A stretch of 64,000 nucleotides of DNA from Mesosutterella porci. GTDB lineage: Bacteria > Pseudomonadota > Gammaproteobacteria > Burkholderiales > Burkholderiaceae_F. The stretch lies in NCBI RefSeq assembly GCF_022134585.1, contig NZ_JAKNCT010000010.1, forward strand, positions 1 through 64,000. Direction: 5' to 3'. Every line of letters starts with the position of its first letter. Within the stretch, counting starts at the first letter, position 1. A program made the position numbers and the translations under genes. The notes beneath the pieces are model-generated. The model saw only the letters and a list, made by a program, of their open reading frames with translations. It made no database searches and had not been told where the DNA came from. This document shows, in pieces, positions 33,965 through 42,642 of this stretch.

Positions 33965-36900
33965 TTACTTGGCGGCAGTCAGCGAGTCCACCTTCGATGC
34001 CAGAGCGTCGAACTTCGTCTGCAGAGCCGCAAGCTTGGCCTCGAGGGCGCGGTTCTTCGCTTCGGCTTCTGCGAGCTTCGCCTGGCTGTCGGCCGGATGC
34101 TTGTAGCTGCCGCCGAAGCGGTAGGAAACGCCCATGTTCACCATGTGGCTGTCCGAAGCCGACGCGGCGTAACCTGCCGAAATCAGCAGATTGCCCGTGT
34201 CGGTCGGATACCAGAAGGCGCCGATCGACACGCCTTCCCTGCTCTTGTAGTGACCGAGGCCCGCGGAGATCGAGAACCTGTGATCAGGATCGAAATCGAG
34301 CGGGTGCAGCGCGGCCAGGGCGGCGGCTGCGGCGCCGGCTTTGTCGATGTCCTCATTGAGGTTGTCGATGCGGCGGTTCGTGGCCCAGAGCTGGCTGCCG
34401 ACTACGGCATCGGTGGAGTCCTTGGAGAGGGTTCCCGGAGCGAGGTTGGTGAACTGAGCTCCGCCTGCGTCGACCTTGCCGTCGGTCATCACGATGCTGG
34501 TCGAGCCGACCGTATGCGTGATGGACTGTCCAGCCTGCTGGACAATCGTCGTGCTGGACATGTTGCTGATGGATCCAGCAGTGACTCCGTAAGCTCCGGT
34601 GACGTTGTTGGTCAGATTGCCGCCGACCGTGTTGGTCAGATCGCCGACCGTCGTATTGGCGATTGACTGGGCGCTGTTGGTGATGGCGCCGGTGACACGG
34701 TTGTCAAGATTGCCGCCAATCGTAGCGCTCTGATTGCCGGTAATGGTGATCGTCCGGTCGCCGGTGACATTGGTCGTCTGGCCGCCGTTGTAGTTCTCCG
34801 TCACGAGACCGGTCACGGTCTGCGTGAGCGCACCGCCCACCGTCGTGGTCTGATCCTTGGTGACGCTGGTCACCTGGGAGCCGGCCACCTTGGTCTCCAT
34901 GTCAGACTTGAAGTCCTCGGTGACCTTGCCGGTGACGGTGTCAGTCCTGGCGCCGCCCACCGTCGTGGTCTGATCCTTGGTGACGCTGGTCACCTGGGAG
35001 CCGGCCACCTTGGTCTCCATGTCGGACTTGAAGTCCTCGGTGACCTTGCCGGTGACGGTGTCAGTCCTGGCGCCGCCGACCGTCGTGGTCTGATCCTTGG
35101 TGACGCTGGTCACCTGAGAGCCGGCCACCTTGGTCTCCATGTCAGACTTGAAGTCCTCGGTGACCTTGCCGGTGACGGTGTCAGTCCTGGCGCCGCCGAC
35201 CGTGGTGGTCTGGTCCTTGGTGACGCTGGTCACCTGGGAGCCGGCCACCTTGGTCTCCATGTCGGACTTGAAGTCCTCGGTGACCTTGCCGGTGACAGTG
35301 TCAGTCCTGGCGCCGCCCACCGTCGTGGTCTGATCCTTGGTGACGCTGGTCACCTGGGAGCCGGCCACCTTGGTCTCCATGTCGGACTTGAAGTCCTCGG
35401 TGACCTTGCCGGTGACAGTGTCAGTCCTGGCGCCGCCGACCGTCGTGGTCTGATCTTTGGTGATATTGGTAACTTGGGCACCGCCCACAGTAGTGGTCTG
35501 ATCCTTGGCGACGGAAGTGGTCAGGTTCGAGCCGTAAGTCTCGCTCACATCCCCAGCCACTTTCTCCGTGAGAGTGCCTTTGACCTCATTGCTCTGGTTG
35601 CCGCCGACCGTGTTGGTGGTGTCACCCGTCGAGGTATTCTCTATCGTTTGAGCAGCAGTCTTGACTGTGCCGTTCGAGGCCGTCAGCGTGATGTTTTCAG
35701 CCGTCTGAACGATAGAAGTGGAGGAAGATGTGCCGGCCACCGTCGTGCTCTTTTGGGCAGCACCGTTCTGAAGCGTGCTGGCCTCAGTGACGGAGTTGGT
35801 CCCTGCTTTGTCTGCCACCTTATTCGTGATGGAGGTGGCGGTCACAGCCGAGGAAGCGGAGTTGTCATCTTTGTCAGTCACAGAGAGGCTGACGTTGCTG
35901 GAAGAGGCGTTAAGGCCGAGCTGCGAGCTGTCGGAAGAGTCATTCAGCTTCAGTTCAAGACCGCTGTAGTCCAGCGAAGCAGATTCCGACTGAGTCGTGG
36001 AGGAAGACTTGTTCGAAATCTTGCCCTTATCGATATCGGTATAGTTGTCGTCTTCATGTCCGACATGAACCTTGTCGGTGTTGAAGGCTCCTGTTACAGT
36101 GAGATCGCGGGTGGTCGTCGTCCCTGCGACGGTCATATTATTGACCCCAGTCACATTCCCATCAGAGGAGACGTTGACGGTTCCAATGCTTCCGCTTGTA
36201 GCGGTCAGTTTATTGACGCCGGAGACGTTCCCGTCAGAAGTGATCTGCACGGTTCCCAGCTTGCCTCCGTTTGTACTGGAAATGGTATTTGCGCTCAGGG
36301 TGTTGACGCCGCTTACATTACCGTCAGAAGTGAAGCTGACAGCCCCGATGCTTCCGGTGGCAGCCGTCATCTTTCCGGTAGCTGTGATGCTGCCGTCAGC
36401 AATGGAGACGTGCTGGGTCTCATTGCCGAAGTAGCCGGTCTTGCCCTTGATTTGCCCGGTAGCCGTGAGATCGCCGTTTACCTGTGTGTTATTAAGAGTT
36501 GTGGTACCGGCGACCGTCAGGCTACTTTTGAGATTAGTGGCGCCGGTGACATCGAGCGTACTGGTGAGTGTTGTCTCTCCGGCTGAAAGAGCCCCCGTAA
36601 CGGCGGCGGAGCCCGCCTGAAGTTTGCCGCTGACTTCAGCGGTTCCGGCCTGGAGGTCGCCCGTGGTCTTGATGGTTCCTGCACCGGCGTCAAGGCTGGA
36701 GACTGTGGTCGCTCCCGCGTCCAAAGTCCCCTTCAACGTAAGGTTATCAACAGTCGTTCTGGCGCCGGAGCTTCCTCCATAGGACAGCTGGCTGGTTGTC
36801 GAATCGTACTGGACGGCGTCCAGTGCTTTGGTCTTGATGTCTGCGAGAGTGGTTCCGTCGACTGTTGCGTCACTGTTGATGCTGGTCACTGTGGCTGCGC

Positions 36901-37513
36901 CGGCGCTCAGGTTTCCGGTGGTCCTAATGTCTCCGGAGCGGGCATCTAAGCTGCTAACAGTAGTTTGACCGGCGCTCAAAGCTCCAGTAACTGTAGCAGA
37001 GCCGGCCTCCAATGAATTTTTGATTACGGCGTAACCCCCGGACAAAGTCCCCGAGGTTTTGATATCGCCCGAAGTGTCAATTGTCGTGGCCGTCAGAGCT
37101 CCCAGCTCGGCGTCGTCGCCCTTCGAGATGAGGTCGGAAGCCTTTTTAGTGACCGTGGTGTGTTCACCACTTTTGAAGGTAATGGACTGGGACTGGCCCC
37201 GCGGATCCAAGGTGACGGAATTGTATCCAGATTTGTCTTGAATAACCGTGACCCCGGTTCCCTCCTCGACTGAGATTAAAGTTTTTCCGCTGACCGGCCC
37301 ATCACCCTCCTCAATAATAGCAATGCCGTCAGTTGTATCTTTGATCTGCGCGGCATAAGACGTACCCACCCCCATACCAGTTGCAGCAATCCCTCCAAGA
37401 AGAACTGCTGTCGCGGCTTTGCGGGCGGCCTTCTTGTGCGATCTTGCAAATTCGCTGGCGACGACAAACATGTTTCGGGAGGTGTCCCAGACAACTCTAT
37501 AGATTTTGTTCAT
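33965..37513 (-). CDS. Trimeric autotransporter adhesin (YadA-like)
   Basis: This protein of about 1182 residues has the extended signal peptide of large autotransporters (MNKIYRVVWDTSRNMFVVASE...AAQI). Long passenger regions are made of GDIKTSGTLSGG-type and SDGNVSGVNTL-type repeats. A block of five 40-residue units (QTTTVGGARTDTVTGKV type) follows. The C-terminal YadA anchor (FSISAGLGHYKSREGVSIGAF...VNMGVSYRFGG) forms the outer-membrane pore of the trimer. Beyond the anchor there is an unusual 45-residue coiled-coil tail (AKLAEAEAKNRALEAKLAALQ). The TTTVGG repeats resemble triple-stranded beta-helix needle repeats. The ATG at 37513 follows AGGAGCTTT; a 45-residue upstream extension is rejected. 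It probably mediates adhesion. Confidence 0.9.
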   Translation of the reverse strand: MNKIYRVVWDTSRNMFVVASEFARSHKKAARKAATAVLLGGIAATGMGVGTSYAAQIKDTTDGIAIIEEGDGPVSGKTLISVEEGTGVTVIQDKSGYNSVTLDPRGQSQSITFKSGEHTTVTKKASDLISKGDDAELGALTATTIDTSGDIKTSGTLSGGYAVIKNSLEAGSATVTGALSAGQTTVSSLDARSGDIRTTGNLSAGAATVTSINSDATVDGTTLADIKTKALDAVQYDSTTSQLSYGGSSGARTTVDNLTLKGTLDAGATTVSSLDAGAGTIKTTGDLQAGTAEVSGKLQAGSAAVTGALSAGETTLTSTLDVTGATNLKSSLTVAGTTTLNNTQVNGDLTATGQIKGKTGYFGNETQHVSIADGSITATGKMTAATGSIGAVSFTSDGNVSGVNTLSANTISSTNGGKLGTVQITSDGNVSGVNKLTATSGSIGTVNVSSDGNVTGVNNMTVAGTTTTRDLTVTGAFNTDKVHVGHEDDNYTDIDKGKISNKSSSTTQSESASLDYSGLELKLNDSSDSSQLGLNASSSNVSLSVTDKDDNSASSAVTATSITNKVADKAGTNSVTEASTLQNGAAQKSTTVAGTSSSTSIVQTAENITLTASNGTVKTAAQTIENTSTGDTTNTVGGNQSNEVKGTLTEKVAGDVSETYGSNLTTSVAKDQTTTVGGAQVTNITKDQTTTVGGARTDTVTGKVTEDFKSDMETKVAGSQVTSVTKDQTTTVGGARTDTVTGKVTEDFKSDMETKVAGSQVTSVTKDQTTTVGGARTDTVTGKVTEDFKSDMETKVAGSQVTSVTKDQTTTVGGARTDTVTGKVTEDFKSDMETKVAGSQVTSVTKDQTTTVGGARTDTVTGKVTEDFKSDMETKVAGSQVTSVTKDQTTTVGGALTQTVTGLVTENYNGGQTTNVTGDRTITITGNQSATIGGNLDNRVTGAITNSAQSIANTTVGDLTNTVGGNLTNNVTGAYGVTAGSISNMSSTTIVQQAGQSITHTVGSTSIVMTDGKVDAGGAQFTNLAPGTLSKDSTDAVVGSQLWATNRRIDNLNEDIDKAGAAAAALAALHPLDFDPDHRFSISAGLGHYKSREGVSIGAFWYPTDTGNLLISAGYAASASDSHMVNMGVSYRFGGSYKHPADSQAKLAEAEAKNRALEAKLAALQTKFDALASKVDSLTAAK
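34861..35460 (-). repeat. Five tandem 120-bp repeats inside the autotransporter gene
   Basis: Five nearly identical 120-bp copies (34861, 34981, 35101, 35221, 35341) each encode 40 residues. They differ by only a few substitutions, mostly silent (for example gtcagac/gtcggac). Such recent tandem copies allow length variation of the adhesin stalk by slippage or recombination. Confidence 0.95.
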
Positions 37514-38156
37514 ATGAGAAAGCTCCTTTGATTTGGTTTGAGAAAAACGATCGGAAATTCTCTGGGGACTGAATCGAGTCCGTCCGCACGTACACCTTGC
37601 GGAAAGAGCCGAAATAAAGACCGTCGGAAAATTCGTTGTAGTGCTCAAGTGCCAGGGAGGTAGTAGAGGACTCCCCTTGACCCCTGCACTGGCGGGGTCT
37701 TGAAACGGATGAACTGCTGTAGGAATGCTTGCGGCTGATGCATGCGCCGGAAGGAAGGCGGAAAGGAGACTGCGCGGGACGTGAAAATGAGAGCGGCAGA
37801 GAGAGGGTTGCGTCTGGAAGCAACGACGTGCATCCGCGCGGGGCGGGGTCTGGTGGTTTGCTTTGACTCCCAGCGGGTCTCAGTAAGCCGTGTTTCACGT
37901 CAAATCCTTTCTGTGTATGGAGGGCAGGGCCGGCGGGGTCCCCCCCTAGCCGCTGCATTTCCGGCTTTAAAAGGTGATGAAATCCCAGCGCTTGCAAAAC
38001 AAGTGTAGTTAAATAACACTTAAAAACTGTTGATTGCGATCAAAAAATAAATTTTTCTTAAAAGGAATTTCCCTCAAAAGTAAAACGGGTGGATAGCGGG
38101 AAAAAATGATAATCGATGCAAATAAATTTAATTACTTTAACGAATTCCAAGAAATA
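37514..38156. promoter_or_regulatory. Upstream region of the autotransporter gene
   Basis: This 640-base stretch has no credible gene; minus-strand frames in it have no ribosome site or protein signature. Bases 37990-38156 are AT-rich and contain a perfect FNR-type box at 38030-38043. They end at the left inverted repeat of an ISL3 element. The distance to the autotransporter start implies either a long leader or a second promoter closer to 37650. Confidence 0.5.
38030..38043. promoter_or_regulatory. Perfect FNR-type box
   Basis: TTGAT-TGCG-ATCAA matches the FNR/ANR consensus TTGAT-N4-ATCAA at every defined position. It lies about 517 bases upstream of the autotransporter start and 114 bases from the ISL3 left end. 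Oxygen-dependent control of the autotransporter, or of a gene displaced by the insertion, is plausible. Confidence 0.7.
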
Positions 38157-39723
38157 GGTTCTTCAAGGAATAGCGGGAAGAACTACCTCAAATCGAATAT
38201 CGCTCTCGCTCGCAAACAGCCTGCAGCGAGCCATTTGAAGCGTTTTCCGGATCAGGGAATTCGGGACTAGAAAAAGGACAAAAACAAAAGGCGGTGAACG
38301 CCGTTAAGGTCATTGAAGTCACCACACTGTCAATGTAACGACGCCACCGCTGTGTCCGGTTTAACAAATTCATCCCTGCCGCCTAAACTCGATTTTCTCT
38401 CCCAGCTCCGTTGCCCCGGTTCTTTCATCAAAGACATGAAACGAGAAGCGGACGGAAGCATTCACATCTACTTGGAACCTGTGTGCGAAGCAGTCTGCCC
38501 CGCTTGCGGTAAACGGTGTTCCTCAATTCACGAAAGCACGCGACGGATTGTGAGAGACGCGGGAACGCGTGTACGTTCACTTTGAAGCCCGGCGGGTTCA
38601 ATGCAGCTGCGGCTGTCATAGGACGGAACGCCTGCCCTGGGTCAGCCAGCGATCCAGGCTGACGAATCTGATGATCGCTAACATCCAATCCCTGCTCCGG
38701 CTCCGTGTGTCCACCAACGATGCAGCCGCCCACTGCCGCCTGGGCTGGGACACGGTCAAGGCTTGTGACAAGGTTCGCCTCAAGCATTTATTCCAGAAAG
38801 TTGGTTTCACCGGTGTGAAACACCTGGCCATTGACGAATTCGCCGTCCATAAGGGACATCGGTACGCAGCGGTCGTCATGGATCTGGACACAGGGCGCAT
38901 CCTGTGGGTAGGAAAGGGAAAAAGCCGCAGAGACGTGGAGCCCTTCTTTGAACTCCTGCGGCAACACCACGCCTCCGGCCAGATCCAGTCCGTATCCTGC
39001 GGCATGAACGCCGCATAGCCTCGGATGGTGAAGGATCACCTGAAGGGGCGGCCGTGGTCTATGACCTTTTCCAAGTCATGGCCAATTTTATCAAGGAGGT
39101 CCTGACTGAGGCCAAGACCGTCATCCGTGAGCAGATACGGAAGGAACTTCGTAAAAACAGCAAAATCCGGGAGAACGAGGAAACGAGGAAAAGCAGAGCC
39201 GGTCTGGTCAGGAAGCTCTCCGATTTGAAAAGCGCGGAATGGGTGCTTGCGCGGCGGCCGGACGATCTGCAGGTCGACATTGAACCGTCTGAAGGCCGAC
39301 AACGGGCTGCTGGCTTCCCTCTACCCGATTGCCGATTTAATCCGAAGAATATGGTGCTGCCGTTCGGAGGTTCTGGCTCGTGAGGCATTACAAAAAACAA
39401 AAAACCTGCTGGAGGCTGCAGCTGAGAAACATGATTTCAGTCCGGCACGGAGATTTGCCAAAAGGCTCGGCCGCCGCGCAGAAGGCATTGTCAATGCCGG
39501 GAAGTTCAAACGGGGTACCGGCCCTCTTGAAGGAGCGAACAATGCGATCAAAGTGCTCAAGCGAATGGCATACGGCTTCAGAAACTTTGAGTATTTTGTA
39601 CTGAAAATCAAGTCCATTTTCCCCGGAAGGAACCTGTCTCCATGGAGAAGCCTTCCAGACTATGCCGCTGTGTTGAAATCAGGGCTGTGGGTACCAGCTT
39701 TTCCCGGTATACCATGAAGAACC
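38157..39723 (+). mobile_element. Complete but inactive ISL3-family element with terminal inverted repeats
   Basis: The left end GGTTCTTCAAGGAATAGC and the reverse complement of the right end GGTTCTTCATGGTATACC agree at 21 of the first 25 bases. The flanks are aagaaata on the left and aaaaaata on the right, an 8-bp target duplication with one mismatch, as expected for ISL3 elements. The 1567-bp element contains one transposase gene with at least three frameshifts, so it cannot move by itself. The transposase stop codon falls inside the right inverted repeat. Confidence 0.85.
38313..39717 (+). pseudogene. Frameshifted ISL3-family transposase
   Basis: The N-terminal zinc-binding part (EAVCPACGKRCSSIHES) is in one frame to about 38585. 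The DDE core (RLGWDTVKACDKVRL, HLAIDEFAVHKGHRYAAVVMD) follows in a second frame to a stop at 39018. A third segment (IKEVLTEAKTVIREQIRKEL) begins near 39054, and the C-terminus (GTGPLEGANNAIKVLKRMAYGFRN) occupies the frame ending at 39717. Restoring the frames gives a transposase of about 460 residues. The interrupted frames show that it is inactive. Confidence 0.85.
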
Positions 39724-40077
39724 AAAAAATAAAAGGATGCTTGGAAGAGCTTTAATTTCTCGATGTATAAGCAAAATCTTTAAATGATGTATGCAATATG
39801 CTTATTTGACGAGGAAGGGGCCGCCGCAGAGGCTGGACAATTGAGATTGAGGCGCAGGTGCGCAGACTCTCTTTCTTTCTCGAGTCCGCTCTCCCGTCTT
39901 GAGGCGGGCGCCCAAGCCTCTGCCGGAGATCGGCGCTCCGTTTAGGAAAGCAGCGGCCTTTGTGTTTAATGGTCAGAGGCTCTGTTCAAGGCTTTTTCCA
40001 CGGAGAAAAGAGAGCCTTTCGCACAAGGATGCCGGCGGCTGGCGGCCCGGGGCGCGGGCAGGAGAGGAGCCCGGCGG
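39724..40077. other. Gene-free stretch between the ISL3 element and the Crp-like gene
   Basis: No gene is supported in these 354 bases. Composition returns from AT-rich next to the IS end to GC-rich near 40050. No clear terminator with a T-run was found for the minus-strand regulator gene that ends at 40078. Confidence 0.4.
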
Positions 40078-40824
40078 TCAGGCCGCCCGTGTCCGGGCGA
40101 TCTCCCGCAGATTCTTGTTTCCCCTGATGGGATCGAAGAGCGAGGAGTGCACGAGCAGCATCCTGCCGTCTTTTTTAAGAAGTCCCTCGGAGCTCCACTG
40201 GGAGAACAAGCGGCTCACCCAGGAGCGGTTGCTTGAGACAACGGTCGCAAACGCGGTCACGCTGAGGGGCACCGGAATCGGGTTCCAGCCGCCCTCGGAG
40301 AGCCGGTAGTAGGCCTCGATGAGCGAGTAGAGCAGTACCCGCAGCCGCATCTCGACAGGCAGCGTGTAGTTGCAGATCATGCCTTCCATCGTGCAGTGGT
40401 GCTTCCAGATGCAGGAGCGCATGGCCGTCTCCATGAGGGAGGTCGAGCTCCGCAGGGCCGACACATACTCGCAGTGGTCAAGGCTGAGCGCCTCGACGGG
40501 CCGCACGCAGGCGGCGTTGATCGGGAAGGCGACCGGTCTGTCCGGGCAGGCCGCTGCGTCGAACTCCCCCACGCAGCGCCCCGGCAGCAGGATGTTGAAG
40601 ACCTGAAGCCGGTCGCCGGCGTCGTAGTAGCCGAAAAGGACCACGCCCTTCGTGAGGAGATGAACGGCAGCCTTCTCGATCCCGTGGGGAATCATCTCGC
40701 CGAGCGAGAAGCGGACGGGTTTTCCCTTTGAACGGAAGATGTCCTGGATTTCCCGGGGCTCCTCGGGCATGACCCAGGGGGCGGTCTGAAAAATAGTCTG
40801 TTCAAGCAAGGTTTTCAAAGTCAA
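40078..40824 (-). CDS. Crp/Fnr-family regulator (first of two paralogues)
   Basis: This protein of about 248 residues has an N-terminal cyclic-nucleotide-binding-like beta barrel and a C-terminal helix-turn-helix (TAFATVVSSNRSWVSRLFSQW). It lacks the N-terminal cysteines of FNR, and its recognition helix differs from FNR, so the FNR box at 38030 is probably not its target. The start is uncertain: TTG at 40824 or ATG at 40770, both without a strong ribosome site. It is divergent from an exported flavoprotein gene and probably controls it; a candidate site lies at 40901. It resembles the regulator at 49472. Confidence 0.75.
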   Translation of the reverse strand: MTLKTLLEQTIFQTAPWVMPEEPREIQDIFRSKGKPVRFSLGEMIPHGIEKAAVHLLTKGVVLFGYYDAGDRLQVFNILLPGRCVGEFDAAACPDRPVAFPINAACVRPVEALSLDHCEYVSALRSSTSLMETAMRSCIWKHHCTMEGMICNYTLPVEMRLRVLLYSLIEAYYRLSEGGWNPIPVPLSVTAFATVVSSNRSWVSRLFSQWSSEGLLKKDGRMLLVHSSLFDPIRGNKNLREIARTRAA

Positions 40825-40900
40825 AGTGCTGCAAAGAAGCCTTTTGGAAATCTAGCCTAAAAAAAGAAAAGGATCCATCCCCCGGCACCCGCAGGAGCCC

Positions 40901-40921
40901 GAAACCGTCTGCCAGGACACA
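40901..40921. promoter_or_regulatory. Candidate shared regulatory motif in the Crp/flavoprotein divergent region
   Basis: GAAACCGT followed by CTGCCAGGACACA matches about 14 of 21 positions of a motif found before both minus-strand dehydratase/activator transcripts (60419 and 63291). It lies 97 bases before the flavoprotein start and 77 bases from the regulator start. Confidence 0.3.
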
Positions 40922-41017
40922 GTGGCTTCTTCAGTGTGTGCTGCCGCACGGCTCCGGAAAAGGGCTCTGCCTAAGATTTCATTCATCCGAAGTAGTTCTT
41001 TTGAAGGGGGAGGGGAG

Positions 41018-42541
41018 ATGAAGAGAAGAGGTTTTCTCAAGCTCGCGGCGGCAGGAGTGCTAGGGGTCTGCGCGTCTGTTCCCGCCTGGGCCGCGGCCCA
41101 GGCGGTTTCGGCAGACGTGGTTGTGGTCGGGGGCGGCGGCTCCGGGCTTGCGGCCGCGGTCCGCGCTGCGGAGCTTGGCGCAAAGGTGGTGCTGCTTGAG
41201 AAAAACGGGGTGGTGGGCGGCGGCGCGGCTTTCGCCGAGGGGCTCTTCGGCATCGAGTCGCGCTGGCAGAGGGCGAAGAACTACGGGCTTTCCATCCCGC
41301 ATGCGGCCGAATACCTGCAGCGCTTCGATCACTTCAAGTCCGATGCGAAGTTCCGCAGGCTCTACCTCGAGCAGTCGGCCCCGACCCTGGACTGGGTCGC
41401 TCAGCACGGCGTGAAGTTCGAGGCCATCCAGGTGAGCCCCTCTGAAACCCTCACTTGGCACGTGATCGGGCAGTACAAGGGCGACCAGCACGGGGCGGCC
41501 TACGTCCACGCCCTTGCGGACTCGGCCGCGAAGCTTGGGGTGAAGACCTTGCTGAGCACGCCGGCCAAGAGCCTCATCATGAAAAACGGGCGCGTGGCCG
41601 GCGTGAAGGCTGAAGGTGCGGCGGGCGAGCTTGACATTTCGGCCTCTTCCGTCATCCTCGCCACCGGGGGCTTTGGCGACAACCCGGAGCTGGTCCGCAG
41701 CCTCTTAGGCTACGATCCCGCACGCGTGAAGTCGAGCGTCCCGCTGCATAAGACCGGCGACGGCTTCCTCATGGCGAAGGCCGCAGGAGGCGCGCAGACC
41801 GCGGCGACCGCGGTCATGCATCCCGGCACCGAGGGCAGGGGCATCAAGTTTCTGAGCAATCTTTACGTGATGAGCTGGCAGCCTGCAAACCTCTGGGTGA
41901 ACGATCATGGCGAGCGTTTCGCCCCCGAGACCCTTTCATTCGAGTTCGCCCTGGCCGGCAATGCGATCGCCTCGCAGCTGCACAGCGAAGGCTGGGTGAT
42001 CTTCGATGACGCCGCGATCGACTACATGAAGACCCAGGGCGCCGACGTCGGCGTGGGCGTCATCATCCCGACGATGACCAAGCTGCCCAACATCCGCAGC
42101 GAAATCAATGCGGCGATCGCTCAGGGCAGCGACGCCGTGAAGTCGGGGGCCACGGCCGAGGAGCTCGCCCGGGCCATCGGCGTGCCGCCCTCCGCGCTCA
42201 AAAAGACGCTCGAGACCTACAACCGCGCGACCGAGGAGAAGTACGACGGCGAGTTCTTCAAGCTCACGCAGTGGCTGCGCCCGATCGGAAAGGGCAGGCT
42301 CTACGCCCTGAGGCTGCGCCCCTACTGGTTCTGCACGCTGGGCGGCACCCGCACCGACCGCAGCCTGCGCGTGGTTGACGGCGACGACCGGCCGATTCCA
42401 GGACTTTATGCGGTCGGGGCCGAGACGGGCCGGATGTACGGCGACACCTACACCACCTGGACCTCGGGCCATCTCTTCGGCTTTGCGGCCTGGTCGGGCA
42501 AAGCGGCGGCCGAGACTGCCCTGAAGGATATGGGGAAATGA
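41018..42541 (+). CDS. Exported flavoprotein reductase (fumarate/urocanate reductase family)
   Basis: This 507-residue protein has a strong twin-arginine leader (MKRRGFLKLAAAGVLG). The FAD motif is VVVVGGGGSGLAAAVRAAELG, and the substrate region has MHPGTEGRGIKFL with WVNDHGERFAPE. The latter differs from the HPT and VVNREGNRFMNE motifs of fumarate reductases and is shared with the paralogue at 47769. The two probably reduce related alpha,beta-unsaturated acids as periplasmic electron acceptors. No cytochrome is adjacent. AAGGGGGAGGGGAG precedes the ATG. The gene is 101 bases upstream of a dehydratase pair and divergent from its likely Crp-like regulator. Confidence 0.85.
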   Translation: MKRRGFLKLAAAGVLGVCASVPAWAAAQAVSADVVVVGGGGSGLAAAVRAAELGAKVVLLEKNGVVGGGAAFAEGLFGIESRWQRAKNYGLSIPHAAEYLQRFDHFKSDAKFRRLYLEQSAPTLDWVAQHGVKFEAIQVSPSETLTWHVIGQYKGDQHGAAYVHALADSAAKLGVKTLLSTPAKSLIMKNGRVAGVKAEGAAGELDISASSVILATGGFGDNPELVRSLLGYDPARVKSSVPLHKTGDGFLMAKAAGGAQTAATAVMHPGTEGRGIKFLSNLYVMSWQPANLWVNDHGERFAPETLSFEFALAGNAIASQLHSEGWVIFDDAAIDYMKTQGADVGVGVIIPTMTKLPNIRSEINAAIAQGSDAVKSGATAEELARAIGVPPSALKKTLETYNRATEEKYDGEFFKLTQWLRPIGKGRLYALRLRPYWFCTLGGTRTDRSLRVVDGDDRPIPGLYAVGAETGRMYGDTYTTWTSGHLFGFAAWSGKAAAETALKDMGK

Positions 42542-42642
42542 AAAGGAAGCGGAGGCGCGTCCTCCGCTTCTGAAAAAAAAGACCCGCCGTCCCCGAAGGG
42601 CGCTCTGCGCTCCTCCCGGGCGGCTTCTCGCAGGAGAAGGAC

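Noticed and set aside
34861-35460. CRISPR-like array
   Set aside because: The 120-bp units are contiguous and coding, with no unique spacers.
33854-36586. Plus-strand frames opposite the autotransporter
   Set aside because: They are antisense to the repeat region and mirror its periodicity without any independent protein signature.
37497-37997. 166-residue minus-strand frame upstream of the autotransporter
   Set aside because: It overlaps the autotransporter start, has no ribosome site, and reads as low-information sequence.
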